This document shows positions 52,845 through 61,636 of a stretch of 64,000 nucleotides of DNA, piece by piece. Both the position numbers and the translations under genes were made by a program. The notes beneath the pieces are model-generated. The model made no database searches. It worked only from the letters and a program-made list of their open reading frames with translations, and was not told the origin of the DNA. Location of the stretch: positions 2,478,001-2,542,000 of the forward strand of contig NC_019682.1 in the NCBI RefSeq assembly GCF_000316575.1. Reading direction: 5' to 3'. The first letter of the stretch is position 1; each line of letters opens with the position of its first letter. The DNA comes from Calothrix sp. PCC 7507. Its GTDB lineage: Bacteria; Cyanobacteriota; Cyanobacteriia; Cyanobacteriales; Nostocaceae.

Positions 52845-53522
52845 ATGGTTGCACCTCCAAAATCCCAGCTTTCAGTTCCGCCATTAGAAAATGGCGATCG
52901 CCTTTCTCGGTTCGAGTTTGAGCGTCGCTATGAGTCTATGCCGCATTTGCAAAAGGCTGAATTGGTTGAGGGAGTGGTGCATATGGCAGCAGCGTTGCGG
53001 ATTAGAAGTCATGGACAACCTCATGGACAGTTGATCACCTGGTTAGGAACCTACCAGGCGTTTACTCCAGGCACTGTGCTTGGCGATAATTGCACCGTTC
53101 GGCTTGATTTGGAGAATGAACCCCAACCGGACGCGGTGTTAATGATTCCTGGTAGACAAGCCACCATTGGCGAGGATGATTACATCGAAGGTGCGCCGGA
53201 ATTGGTGGTAGAAGTGGCGGCGAGTAGTGCAGCTATCGACCTACACGATAAAAAACGTGCTTATCGGCGAAATGGGGTTCAGGAATATATTGTTTGGCGG
53301 ACATTGGATGGTCAATTAGACTGGTTTGTGTTGAGGGAAGATGAGTATGTTGCCCAACTGCCCGATGAGCATGGCATAGTTCGGAGTGAAGTATTTCCAG
53401 GACTGTGGTTGGCGCTTTCGGCATTGTTATCAGGAGAAATGACCACTGTTTTATCGGTGTTACAGCAAGGATTGAACTCGTTAGAGCATCAGGCATTTAT
53501 CAAAGAAGGCAATAGGCAATAG
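52845..53522 (+). CDS. Uma2 family protein with repeat-derived C-terminus
   Basis: A 225-aa Uma2/DUF820 protein. Signatures are KAELVEGVVHMAAALRIRSHGQPHG, DNCTVRLDLENEPQPDAVLM and APELVVEVAASSAAIDLHDKKRAYRRNGVQEYIVWR. These supply the D...ExV...K residues of the nuclease-like fold. A good AGGAGAG ribosome site precedes the ATG. The last residues (EGNRQ and the TAG stop) are encoded by an AGGCAAT heptamer array, so the C-terminus was extended or replaced by repeat DNA. Function of the family is unknown. Confidence 0.88.
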   Translation: MVAPPKSQLSVPPLENGDRLSRFEFERRYESMPHLQKAELVEGVVHMAAALRIRSHGQPHGQLITWLGTYQAFTPGTVLGDNCTVRLDLENEPQPDAVLMIPGRQATIGEDDYIEGAPELVVEVAASSAAIDLHDKKRAYRRNGVQEYIVWRTLDGQLDWFVLREDEYVAQLPDEHGIVRSEVFPGLWLALSALLSGEMTTVLSVLQQGLNSLEHQAFIKEGNRQ

Positions 53523-53527
53523 GCAAT
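53507..53527. repeat. Heptamer tandem repeat AGGCAAT
   Basis: Three exact units; the stop codon of the Uma2 gene lies within it. The same heptamer supplies the stop of the HlyD-like gene at 55799. Confidence 0.9.
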
Positions 53528-53531
53528 CATA

Positions 53532-53697
53532 TGTGTCAACTTAACGTGAAACCCATGTCCCGCCTCAGAATGAATTCTGAGTCTCATAGCAAAAGTCATC
53601 TCAAGATGACTAAAAATTCTTAATCCCCAGTTTACTTGAGTAAACTTTGCCTATCAGCCCGGAAATTCATTTCTGGGCGGCTGTGTTAGCCAACACC
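53532..53697. mobile_element. Hairpin-array element, family C copy 2
   Basis: It begins GTGTCAACTTAACGTGAAAC and repeats the first two hairpins of the 15193 copy exactly. The third hairpin is AGTTTACT/AGTAAACT and the fourth CCCGGAAAT/ATTTCTGGG. The right end (GGCTGTGTTAGCCAACACC) reaches into the last codons of the TetR gene, and the terminal inverted repeat is not preserved. Confidence 0.65.
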
Positions 53698-54300
53698 GAT
53701 TCCTTTCAGGAGCAGTTCCATGCTACGGCGCATGTACGCTTCCACTGGTTCAGTTGTGGGTTTAAAGATGAGAGCATAGTAAAGTGACCCACTCAAGAGG
53801 TCAAAGATCAGATCAATATCTGCATCTCTTCGGATTTCATTTCTGAATTTAGCGCGCTCAAGTATTTGAGAAAATGCTGCCCGGCGCGGCATTGTGTATT
53901 TTGTCCAGTAAACTTGGGCAAACTGCGGATTGCTTGAAGCTGTACTGATAATCAGGGCGAGTGTTTGACGACCAAGAGGACTAAGTATTTTTTTGGCGGC
54001 GTTGTTGATCAAGATATCCATATCTCCCCAAAAACTGCCAGTGTCGGCAATCACTAAATCTTCCCTGAGGCTTTCGATCGCATCTGCAACTAGTTCTTCT
54101 TTGGCAGTATAACGCCGATAAATAGTCGTTTTCCCCACACCAGCACGGCTAGCGATCGCTTCTATACTCATGCTTTGATATCCCACTTCCGCCAGGAGGT
54201 CTAGAGTCGCTTGGAGAATGGCTTTGTGGACTTGTGGGCTACGTGGTCTTCCGGAAGGGCTTTGCATCTGCTTATTCATGAAAATATCATCCCTAAGCAT
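53686..54300 (-). CDS. TetR/AcrR family transcriptional regulator
   Basis: A 204-aa TetR-type repressor. The N-terminal helix-turn-helix domain (about 22-68) reads ILQATLDLLAEVGYQSMSIE, then AIASRAGVGKTTIYRRYTAK. The C-terminal ligand domain is divergent as usual. ATG codons at residues 8 and 11 are alternative starts. It is divergent from an HlyD/MFS efflux operon, and a perfect 19-bp palindrome lies between them; repression of the pump and of itself is the expected arrangement. Its final codons are within the right end of a family C element. Confidence 0.93.
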   Translation of the reverse strand: MLRDDIFMNKQMQSPSGRPRSPQVHKAILQATLDLLAEVGYQSMSIEAIASRAGVGKTTIYRRYTAKEELVADAIESLREDLVIADTGSFWGDMDILINNAAKKILSPLGRQTLALIISTASSNPQFAQVYWTKYTMPRRAAFSQILERAKFRNEIRRDADIDLIFDLLSGSLYYALIFKPTTEPVEAYMRRSMELLLKGIGVG

Positions 54301-54355
54301 CAGTATCTTGGCAACTTACTTTTCTATCTTCAGACACCTTGACCAATTATATACG

Positions 54356-54374
54356 ATACGCTACCGTAGCGTAT
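54356..54374. promoter_or_regulatory. Palindromic operator between TetR and the efflux operon
   Basis: ATACGCTAC-C-GTAGCGTAT is a perfect 9+1+9 palindrome located 55 bp from the TetR start and 57 bp from the HlyD start. TetR-type repressors bind such sites. It is followed by a TAGA tetranucleotide run (54374-54386). Confidence 0.78.
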
Positions 54375-54431
54375 AGATAGATAGATAAATTTATTTTTCG
54401 CTACTTTCAACACTCTGACATTTCCATACCA

Positions 54432-55799
54432 ATGAAAAAATATAAATCTCCTCAACTCGATGAAAAGCCATCTGTAGCTGATGATATTCAAATAGACAAA
54501 CCTATTTTTGAACCAGAAATCGCGCCAGAATCGCCAATAGCCCAAAAGAAAGCGTCAAAATTCACTTTCCGCAATCGGCGGGCCTGGTTTTTGTTGGGGG
54601 GAGCAATTACCCTGACATTAGGGACAATCATGGGAGGGCGCTGGTGGCAATTTCACAGCACCCATGTGAGTACAGATAATGCTCAAATCCAAGGACATGT
54701 TTCGCCCATCGCCTCCAAAATCCCGGCGACAGTCCAGCAAGTCGAAGTGAAGGAGGGTGATTATGTCAAAGCTGGACAGCCTCTAATTATCTTAGAAGAC
54801 CAAGACTTGAATTTGAAAGTCCAGCAGGCAGAGGCGAACTTAGCAGCAGCAAAAGCGCAATTGCAAAGTGCTACAGATACAGTTCCTCTCACTACTCGCA
54901 CAAATAACACTGAAGTTCAGCAGGCTCAGTCAAACTTGGTTGCCAGTGAGTCAGCAGTGAACGCCGCCAAAGCAGATATTACCCAAGCTCAAGCATTGGT
55001 GGATACCAACCGCGCCAAGGTTACTCAAGCGCAGACAGAGGTAAATAAGACACAAGCAGACTTTCGCCGATATGATGCCTTGTATCGCGAAGGTGCGATC
55101 GCAGCTCAACAACGTGATACATCTGAGGCAGCTTTGGCAAATGCTCAGGCAAATTTGGCTGCAGTTAAGCAAACAGTTGCTCAAGCCCAAGCACAAGTCA
55201 GCAATGCTCAAGCGCAATTGCAAAAAGTTTTAGCTCAAACCCAAGCCGCAAGGGGACAGGTAGCAGAAACCAAAGTTTCTGGTGAGAAAATCATAGTCCA
55301 AAAAAGCCAAACAAAACAGGCTCAGGCTCAAGTTGATCAAGCGGCGGCTACTCTAGCCTTAGCGCGTCAGCAGTTGCAATACACAGTTATTAAAGCTCCC
55401 ATTAGTGGCAACGTGGGAAATCTCACTGCACAAGTAGGGCAAAAAGTCCAGACTAGTCAGCCCTTACTTTCGATAATTCCTTTGGAAACCGACCAAATTT
55501 ATGTAGAGGCTAATTTCAAAGAAACGGAATTGAAAAATTTATATATTGGCGAACCAGCAGCAGTTGCAGTTGATGCCTATCCTGGTGATGTGTTTCAGGC
55601 TACCGTTGCTGGCATTAGCCCCGCGACGGGATCTAGTTTTGCGCTCTTACCACCAGACAATGCGACAGGTAATTTTAACAAGGTTGTACAGTGGGTGCCC
55701 GTGCGGCTGAAATTTAATCCCAATGCTGATCCCCAGCACAAATTGCGGGCGGGGCTGAGTGTGAATGTCACGGTAAGTCAAGAAGGCAATAGGCAATAG
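54432..55799 (+). CDS. HlyD/EmrA-family membrane fusion protein
   Basis: A 455-aa periplasmic adaptor. A membrane helix (about 52-69) follows a charged cytoplasmic N-terminus. The biotinyl-lipoyl-like half-domains are STDNAQIQGHVSPIASKIPA and IKAPISGNVGNLTAQVGQKV. Between them lies an alanine/glutamine-rich coiled coil of about 200 residues. The C-terminal beta-barrel part includes VEANFKETELKNLYIGEPAAV. It links an inner-membrane pump to the outer membrane channel for drug or toxin export. The last residues EGNRQ and stop come from an AGGCAAT heptamer array. It is the first gene of the operon with the MFS pump. Confidence 0.94.
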   Translation: MKKYKSPQLDEKPSVADDIQIDKPIFEPEIAPESPIAQKKASKFTFRNRRAWFLLGGAITLTLGTIMGGRWWQFHSTHVSTDNAQIQGHVSPIASKIPATVQQVEVKEGDYVKAGQPLIILEDQDLNLKVQQAEANLAAAKAQLQSATDTVPLTTRTNNTEVQQAQSNLVASESAVNAAKADITQAQALVDTNRAKVTQAQTEVNKTQADFRRYDALYREGAIAAQQRDTSEAALANAQANLAAVKQTVAQAQAQVSNAQAQLQKVLAQTQAARGQVAETKVSGEKIIVQKSQTKQAQAQVDQAAATLALARQQLQYTVIKAPISGNVGNLTAQVGQKVQTSQPLLSIIPLETDQIYVEANFKETELKNLYIGEPAAVAVDAYPGDVFQATVAGISPATGSSFALLPPDNATGNFNKVVQWVPVRLKFNPNADPQHKLRAGLSVNVTVSQEGNRQ

Positions 55800-55804
55800 G
55801 CAAC
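55784..55804. repeat. Heptamer tandem repeat AGGCAAT
   Basis: Two exact units and a partial third; it encodes the final residues and stop of the HlyD-like gene. It is followed by a dispersed repeat (GAGCGTTCGCGTAGCGTCTC) at about 55812-55831. Confidence 0.85.
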
Positions 55805-55891
55805 TTGTACTGAGCGTTCGCGTAGCGTCTCCGTCAGGAGAAGTCGAAGTATAGGCAATTTTCTGACAACCGCTATCTTTCTCATATAAAA

Positions 55892-57481
55892 ATGGCTACT
55901 ATCTCTAAAAGCTCCTCTGTGAACGAGTTTGGCTATATCCAGGGTCCCTTGAAGTGGGCGATCGCCTTTTCTGCTGCTCTGGGTGCAATGTTAGAAGTGA
56001 TTGACACCAGCATTGTTAACGTGGCGTTGACTAATATCCAATCGAGTTTGGGAGCAACGATTAGTGAAGTTGGCTGGGTGGTGACTGGATATGCGATCGC
56101 TAACGTCGTGCTGATTCCCTTGTCGGCTTGGTTAGGTGATTATTTTGGCAAAAAAACCTACTTTATCTTTTCGCTGATTGGCTTCACAGTGGCTTCAGTT
56201 GTCTGTGGGCTAGCGATTAATTTACCAATGTTAGTACTTTCCCGCATCGCTCAAGGGTTGTTTGGCGGTGGTTTGCTAGCAAAAGCCCAAACTATCTTGT
56301 TTGAAACTTTCTCACCTGCAGAGCAAGGTTTAGCCCAGGCAGTTTTTGGTGTGGGAGTGATTGCTGGCCCGGCGATCGGCCCAACGTTAGGGGGCTACCT
56401 CACTGATGCTTTAGGCTGGCGTTGGATTTTCTTTATTAATATTCCCTTTGGCATATTGGCCGTGACAATGTCTTGGCTATTTTTACCCAAAGATGGCGAC
56501 AAAAGCAAAGCACAAAACCAAGCCGTTGATTGGTGGGGAATTGCGCTGTTGGTGATTGCTATTGGTTGTCTGCAAACGGTGTTAGAGGAAGGAGAGAAAA
56601 ACGACTGGTTTAGCTCTGGCTTCATTACTACTTTAGCTGTGAGTAGCGTTATCGGCTTGGGGCTATTTATTTGGTGGGAACTGCAAATTGATCATCCTGC
56701 TGTGGCGCTGAGAGTGTTACGCCATCGTTCATTAGCGGCTGGGAGTTTATTATCAGCACTGGTGGGAATGGGACTGTATGGCGCGTTATTTGTTATCCCA
56801 ATTTTTGCTCAGAGTATCCTCCACTTTACAGCTACGCAAACAGGATTATTGCTCGCACCAGGTGCTTTAGCATCGGCGATCGTCATGGTGATGTTGGGCA
56901 AATTGTCAACTAAAATTGATGCCAGATTTTTAATAGCGATCGGTGCTGTAGGTACGGCTGGGGTAATGTTTGACCTATCAAAGCTAACTATCCAAACTGG
57001 CACAGACGATTTATTTTGGCCTCTGGTATGGCGCGGTGCTTTTACCGTGCTGATGTTTCTCCCTCTGAGTTTGGCAACTTTAGGGCCGCTTCCCAAGCAA
57101 GATATTTCCTCAGGCTCTGGCTTTTATAATCTGACACGACAACTAGGCGGTAGTATTGGTATTGCTTTACTCACCACCATACTAGACAAACGAGAGGCTT
57201 TTCATCGAGCAATTCTCTCAGCAAAACTTAGTCCTTATGATCCAGAAACTAGTCAGCGTCTTGATATGCTAACTGCAGCAATGCAAAATCAAGGCATGGA
57301 TGCGACAACTGCAAAACAACAAGCACTGGCTTTAATTAGTCAAACGGTGAATACTCAAGCTGCTGTGTTGTCTTTTGCAGATATCTTTCGCGTCGTGGGT
57401 GTAGCGTTTCTCTGCTCATTGCCTTTGTTGTTATTTTTGGGTAAAGGTGGTGCAGGGGCGAAAGCGCCGATGGGGCATTAA
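55892..57481 (+). CDS. DHA2 family MFS efflux pump (EmrB/QacA-like)
   Basis: A 529-aa 14-helix drug:proton antiporter. Helix 1 shows the DHA2 motif LEVIDTSIVNVALTNIQSSLG. Helix 5 carries GPAIGPTLGGYLTDALGWRWIFFINIPFG (antiporter motif C), and AQGLFGGGLLAKAQTILFETF lies before it. It partners with the upstream HlyD/EmrA-like adaptor, 92 bp apart. The pair is predicted to expel hydrophobic compounds under control of the divergent TetR regulator. Substrates are unknown. Confidence 0.95.
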   Translation: MATISKSSSVNEFGYIQGPLKWAIAFSAALGAMLEVIDTSIVNVALTNIQSSLGATISEVGWVVTGYAIANVVLIPLSAWLGDYFGKKTYFIFSLIGFTVASVVCGLAINLPMLVLSRIAQGLFGGGLLAKAQTILFETFSPAEQGLAQAVFGVGVIAGPAIGPTLGGYLTDALGWRWIFFINIPFGILAVTMSWLFLPKDGDKSKAQNQAVDWWGIALLVIAIGCLQTVLEEGEKNDWFSSGFITTLAVSSVIGLGLFIWWELQIDHPAVALRVLRHRSLAAGSLLSALVGMGLYGALFVIPIFAQSILHFTATQTGLLLAPGALASAIVMVMLGKLSTKIDARFLIAIGAVGTAGVMFDLSKLTIQTGTDDLFWPLVWRGAFTVLMFLPLSLATLGPLPKQDISSGSGFYNLTRQLGGSIGIALLTTILDKREAFHRAILSAKLSPYDPETSQRLDMLTAAMQNQGMDATTAKQQALALISQTVNTQAAVLSFADIFRVVGVAFLCSLPLLLFLGKGGAGAKAPMGH

Positions 57482-57484
57482 ATC

Positions 57485-57545
57485 AGTGAACAGTTATCAG
57501 TTAACAGTAGAGACGCGATGAATCGCGTCTGTTATCAGTTAAAAG
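57485..57545. repeat. Heptamer array interrupted by a hairpin repeat
   Basis: CAGTGAA/CAGTTAT/CAGTTAA heptamers are interrupted by GTAGAGACGCGATGAATCGC and GTCT, a perfect 9-bp-stem hairpin (57511-57530). After it the heptamers resume (TTATCAGTTA). The hairpin seems to be inserted in the array. Confidence 0.7.
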
Positions 57546-57593
57546 CTTATAATAGTACAAAGTAACTACTATGTTTAGAAAAATTTGCCATAG

Positions 57594-57675
57594 CTATAGG
57601 AATCTGGTTTGATTATTGAAAAAATTCCGTACACTTTAATCTTAAGTGTAGGGTGGGCAATGCCCACCACATCAA
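57594..57675. mobile_element. Truncated family B element
   Basis: It begins CTATAGGAATCTGGTTTGAT and runs to GGGTGGGCAATGCCCACCAC, then stops. The right half is missing. The remaining sequence to 57866 shows no gene. Confidence 0.65.
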
Positions 57676-57866
57676 ATGAGCATGGTAGGATTCACGGCTT
57701 CTTCATTGGTGAGGTTTTCTACATTGTTTGGTTAGATCCAGATCATTTACTCTATCCTGCAAAGTAGAATGCAATCTATCCTCGCTTTTGTTTCTTTTTC
57801 ACTTGGAACAGTTACCATTAAACTCCATCAGCTAGCGATCGCTCTCCAACCTCCTATATAACTCTC

Positions 57867-58079
57867 ATGGACTACCGCAATATCATTACAATCGAGCCAG
57901 GTAAGCGCAGTGGTAAGCCCTGTATCCGGGGAATGCGAATCACGGTGTACGATATTTTAGAATATCTCGCTGGTGGCATGACGGAAGCAGAGATTTTAGA
58001 AGACTTTTCTGAACTAACACCTGAAGATATCAAAGCTTGCCTAGCTTTCGCCGCTGAAAATTACAGATTTGTATCCTAA
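57867..58079 (+). CDS. DUF433 domain protein (antitoxin-like)
   Basis: A 70-aa protein with the complete DUF433 fold: IEPGKRSGKPCIRGMRITVYDILEYLAGGMTEAEILEDFSELTPEDIKACLAFAAE. This winged-helix-like domain is a predicted antitoxin, usually followed directly by a DUF5615 PIN-like toxin gene. Here the usual partner is absent; instead a different antitoxin/PIN pair begins 36 bp downstream. It may be an orphan after partner loss, or three genes may form one unit. Confidence 0.9.
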   Translation: MDYRNIITIEPGKRSGKPCIRGMRITVYDILEYLAGGMTEAEILEDFSELTPEDIKACLAFAAENYRFVS

Positions 58080-58115
58080 CTCACTACACTTGGCAAGCTT
58101 AGAATATATTGTGTC

Positions 58116-58415
58116 ATGCAAAAGAAATCAATGACTCTAACTCTTAACTTGCCACCAGAATTAGAAGAGTATCTCGCACAGCAAGCCCAACAGCAAGGGC
58201 TTTCAGTTGAAGCATATACGTTGCAGATTTTAGCAGAACATATTCTACCGAAAGAAAAACAGGTGCAATTAGTTAATTTACTTCAGTCTTGGATTGACGA
58301 GGATGATGCTGAGGAACAAAAAGAGACTGGAGAATACTTAATTCGAGCTTTAGATGAAGATAGATTATCAAATCGTCAATTATTTCCTGTCGAGTTAAAG
58401 GGTGTAACTTGGTGA
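58116..58415 (+). CDS. Putative antitoxin of a PIN-domain toxin pair
   Basis: A 99-aa protein. The N-terminus SMTLTLNLPPELEEYLAQQAQQQGLSVEAY is a ribbon-helix-helix-like DNA-binding segment. The acidic C-terminal half (WIDEDDAEEQKETGEYLIRALDEDRLSNRQLFPVE) is of the kind that wraps a toxin. Two ATGs (58116 and 58131) are possible starts. The stop codon overlaps the GTG start of the downstream PIN gene. The overlap, size and charge support a VapB-like role. Confidence 0.82.
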   Translation: MQKKSMTLTLNLPPELEEYLAQQAQQQGLSVEAYTLQILAEHILPKEKQVQLVNLLQSWIDEDDAEEQKETGEYLIRALDEDRLSNRQLFPVELKGVTW

Positions 58416-58864
58416 GTCGGGTGATATTCTTGGATGCAGGACCAATTGGTTTAGTTACCAATCCCAAGCGATCGCCTGAAAGTCTTGCTTGTACACAGTG
58501 GCTGCAAACGCTCATCGCATCAGATAAAGAAGTCATTATTCCAGAAATCGCTGATTATGAAGTCCGTCGAGAGCTGTTACGAGCGAATAAAATCAGAGGT
58601 ATTGCTCGTTTAGATGAGTTAATCCAGTTGCTAGAATATCAACCGCTCACAACTGCTGCAATGCGTCAAGCTGCAATCTTTTGGGCGCAAGCTCGTCAGC
58701 AAGGACAACCAACAGCCAATGATAAGACAATTGACGCTGACATGATTTTAGTAGCTCAAGCCATAACTCTGGCGGTTTCAGATTTTGTGATTGCAACAAC
58801 AAATGTTGGTCACTTGTCTCGGTTTGCTCCAGCTGAGTTGTGGCAGAATATCACGAGTAAGTGA
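58412..58864 (+). CDS. PIN-domain nuclease (VapC-like toxin)
   Basis: A 150-aa PIN protein. GTG 58412 overlaps the antitoxin stop in GTGA; a TTG one codon upstream is possible. Acidic active-site residues are D8 in FLDAGPIG, the glutamate in YEVRRELL, and aspartates in KTIDADMILVAQA and SDFVIATTN. RNA cleavage is the usual activity of VapC toxins. Together with the preceding gene it makes a complete type II toxin-antitoxin module. Confidence 0.88.
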   Translation: MSRVIFLDAGPIGLVTNPKRSPESLACTQWLQTLIASDKEVIIPEIADYEVRRELLRANKIRGIARLDELIQLLEYQPLTTAAMRQAAIFWAQARQQGQPTANDKTIDADMILVAQAITLAVSDFVIATTNVGHLSRFAPAELWQNITSK

Positions 58865-58958
58865 TGCGATCGCCAGGAATTGCTACTTTAACGGATCTGA
58901 TAAACTAGCTTAAATTTGAAATTATAAAAACTGGTAGCTCCGGGCTCAATAAATAACT

Positions 58959-60599
58959 ATGAATGAATCCTTATTTAGTATTGAAAATCTCCGAGTTGCC
59001 TATCCTCAGCGTAGTGGAGAAGGACTCATCTGGGCGGTGGATGATGTATCTTTCACTTTGCAAGCTGGTGAGAAAATGGGATTGGTGGGTGAGTCTGGTT
59101 GTGGTAAATCCACCATAGGACGGGCTGTGATGCGCTTGTTACCGTCATCTAGTCAGGTTGAGGGACGGGTGACGTTTCAGGGGAAATCAGTCTTTGACTT
59201 AACTCCTGACGCATTGCGGAAGTTTCGCGGGGAAGCGGTAGCGCTAATTTTCCAAGATCCGATGACGCGCCTCGATCCGTTGATGACTATTGGTAATCAC
59301 TGTATCGAAACTCTGCAAGCACACTCACCAGAATTATCTAAGCAGCAAGCGAAAGCAAAAGCGATCGCTACTTTAGAAAAGGTGAAAATTCCCGCCAGTC
59401 GCTGGAATCAGTATCCCCATGAGTTTAGCGGCGGAATGCGTCAACGGGTAGCGATCGCCCTGGCTTTACTCCTCAACCCCAAGTTAATTGTGGCTGATGA
59501 ACCCACCACTAGTTTAGATGTCACCGTTTCCGCCCAGATTCTCCAAGAATTAACTCGCCTGTGCGCTGAAGAAAACATGGGACTTTTGCTGATTTCCCAT
59601 GATTTGGCAATGGTAGGAGAATATTGCGATCGCATTGGCGTGATGTATCAGGGCAAAATGGTGGAAATGGGGACGACAAAGTCTGTATTTGCACAACCCC
59701 AGCATGAATATACGCGATCGCTTCTCAAAGCAGCTTTACATATTCAAGCTGTAGATGATTCTCCCCAGTCAACAGTCAACAGTCAACAATCCCCAATATT
59801 GCAGATTACAGAACTCAAACAGCACTACACCATAGAACCTAACTTTATTGAACGATTATTTAAAACCCAAAGTCAAACAATTAAAGCAGTAGATGGTATT
59901 GATCTCGAACTGTATCCAGGAGAAATTCTCGGATTAGTTGGGGAATCTGGCTGCGGAAAGAGTACACTTTCAAGAACAATATTGCAGTTAATTCGTCCTA
60001 CCGCTGGTAAAGTGGAGTTTTTAGGACAGGATTTAACTAAACTATCACCCCAAAAAGTTCGCGCCTCAAGAAGACAAATCCAAATGGTCTTTCAAGATCC
60101 TCATGCTTGTCTCAATCCCGCGATGACAGTGGGACAAAGTATCGCTGATCCTTTATTGATTCACCACCTGGCTGACGCTGCTGAAGCAAAAAAACAGGTT
60201 TTATGGATGCTGGAGAAAGTGGGTTTAACACCAGCAGAAATTTATTATCAACGCTACCCCTCAGATTTATCTGGTGGACAGCAGCAACGAGTAGCGATCG
60301 CCCGTGCTTTAATTACTCGTCCCAAACTGCTAATCTGCGATGAACCCGTGAGTATGTTAGACGCCAGCGTACAGTCGCAAGTGCTAGATTTAATGTTGCA
60401 ATTAAAAGCAGAGTTTGATTTAACCTATCTGTTTATCACTCATGACCTTTGGTTGGCGAGATTTTTGTGCGATCGTATTGCTGTGATGAATGGTGGCAAA
60501 ATCGTCGAAATTGGCCCAACAAAAAATATTTTTGCAAATCCCCAGCATCTCTATACTCAAACCCTACTAGCCGCTGCTCCCTTATTAGCAAGAGCTTAA
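58959..60599 (+). CDS. Fused double ATP-binding protein of a dipeptide/oligopeptide ABC transporter
   Basis: A 546-aa protein with two complete nucleotide-binding domains, corresponding to DppD and DppF joined (YejF-like). Each has Walker [10 protein letters not shown], a signature motif ([25 protein letters not shown]) and Walker B ([18 protein letters not shown]), and each ends with the oligopeptide-transporter tail ([27 protein letters not shown]). The linker around residues 268-280 ([12 protein letters not shown]) is read from three CAGTCAA heptamers. Permease and binding-protein genes are not adjacent. Confidence 0.93.
   Translation: MNESLFSIENLRVAYPQRSGEGLIWAVDDVSFTLQAGEKMGLVGESGCGKSTIGRAVMRLLPSSSQVEGRVTFQGKSVFDLTPDALRKFRGEAVALIFQDPMTRLDPLMTIGNHCIETLQAHSPELSKQQAKAKAIATLEKVKIPASRWNQYPHEFSGGMRQRVAIALALLLNPKLIVADEPTTSLDVTVSAQILQELTRLCAEENMGLLLISHDLAMVGEYCDRIGVMYQGKMVEMGTTKSVFAQPQHEYTRSLLKAALHIQAVDDSPQSTVNSQQSPILQITELKQHYTIEPNFIERLFKTQSQTIKAVDGIDLELYPGEILGLVGESGCGKSTLSRTILQLIRPTAGKVEFLGQDLTKLSPQKVRASRRQIQMVFQDPHACLNPAMTVGQSIADPLLIHHLADAAEAKKQVLWMLEKVGLTPAEIYYQRYPSDLSGGQQQRVAIARALITRPKLLICDEPVSMLDASVQSQVLDLMLQLKAEFDLTYLFITHDLWLARFLCDRIAVMNGGKIVEIGPTKNIFANPQHLYTQTLLAAAPLLARA
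59766..59788. repeat. CAGTCAA heptamer array inside a coding region
   Basis: Three units of CAGTCAA plus a partial, in frame between the two ATPase domains. Confidence 0.85.
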
Positions 60600-60607
60600 T
60601 TGATTTA

Positions 60608-60690
60608 GGGAATGGGGAATGGGGAATAGGGGCGTGGGAGAATAATCCTTGACCCTGAACAAATGACAAATGACCAATAACAAATGACAA
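60608..60690. repeat. Short tandem repeats after the ABC gene
   Basis: GGGGAAT units (60608-60630) and TGACAAA/TGACCAA-type units (60664-60690) fill the 95-bp convergent gap. Confidence 0.75.
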
Positions 60691-60694
60691 ATCA

Positions 60695-61636
60695 TTAATC
60701 ACTACCTGCGATTAATTTCGTATTTTCTGTATTCGAGCCATACAATTCAACAAACCTTTTAAACAGCAACGCACTTTCGTGATTTGAAGCTAAATTTAAG
60801 TTAAATAATCGCTCTATATTTCTATCCGCTAGTGCTTGTAAATAAGGCCAATCTTCTAATAAAGTTAACCGAGCAGCGAAATGCAAAATTACTTGCAATA
60901 AAGGTTTTGGCCAATCTAGATCGCTATAAATATCAATAAAGAATTGATGCTCTCTGTCATTTAATGGCAAAGTTTGAAAGATAACGATAATTCTTTTATT
61001 ATTGTAAACCGGAATACTCAGTTCAACAGTATATGGAGTATGTAATATTAAATCCACCTCAACGATCGGTTGTCTCCAAATTCTCAGAGCATTGACTGGA
61101 GAATCCAAAACTGTATGAAATTTAATTATTCCACCGCTATCTGTAGGCTGGAAATAGCTAATATTGACAATCCTCAGATTATTTAGGCTAAATTTGTGGA
61201 CTGATTCCAGATGCTTTAAATTTAAGAGGTGATAGATTTGACAAAGATAAGGAAAAGGTAAAATATATTCCTGGCTAATCATATGTCGCCTCTTTAACTC
61301 AAATTTATTACTTTGAGTTCGACATAGATATCCTTGATATAAGCTAGAATCGATATCATCCGCATCTAAGCTTTTCTCTGGTCTTAAATACAACCAACTG
61401 AAGAAAAAGAAGGAAGTCGTCAATAGCTGAAAAGCTTCGATTATAGATAGAGAGCCATCAGCCAAAGCAGATATACTTCTATCAGTTAATCCAAAAAGCC
61501 AAGATGGTATTCCAATCAGCCAAATTCCATTCTTTAGTTTAAGTATAAACATAGCAAGCTCTAATTCTATAGATAGATTGCTACCTTTTTTTGTAGTGTG
61601 AGCCTCATTTGTAACAGAATTAACAGACATAATCAC
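60695..61636 (-). CDS. Hypothetical protein
   Basis: A 313-aa protein not recognised. Two hydrophobic stretches near the N-terminus (about 38-52 and 62-82, including LLTTSFFFFSWLYL) suggest membrane attachment. The remaining about 220 residues form a soluble domain of mixed character with no catalytic motif visible. The C-terminal part (LLQVILHFAARLTLLEDWPY and AALADRNIERLFNLNLASNH-like helices) is helical. Codon use and the length of the open frame support a real gene. ATG at 61636 and the Met two codons later are both possible starts. Confidence 0.7.
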   Translation of the reverse strand: MIMSVNSVTNEAHTTKKGSNLSIELELAMFILKLKNGIWLIGIPSWLFGLTDRSISALADGSLSIIEAFQLLTTSFFFFSWLYLRPEKSLDADDIDSSLYQGYLCRTQSNKFELKRRHMISQEYILPFPYLCQIYHLLNLKHLESVHKFSLNNLRIVNISYFQPTDSGGIIKFHTVLDSPVNALRIWRQPIVEVDLILHTPYTVELSIPVYNNKRIIVIFQTLPLNDREHQFFIDIYSDLDWPKPLLQVILHFAARLTLLEDWPYLQALADRNIERLFNLNLASNHESALLFKRFVELYGSNTENTKLIAGSD

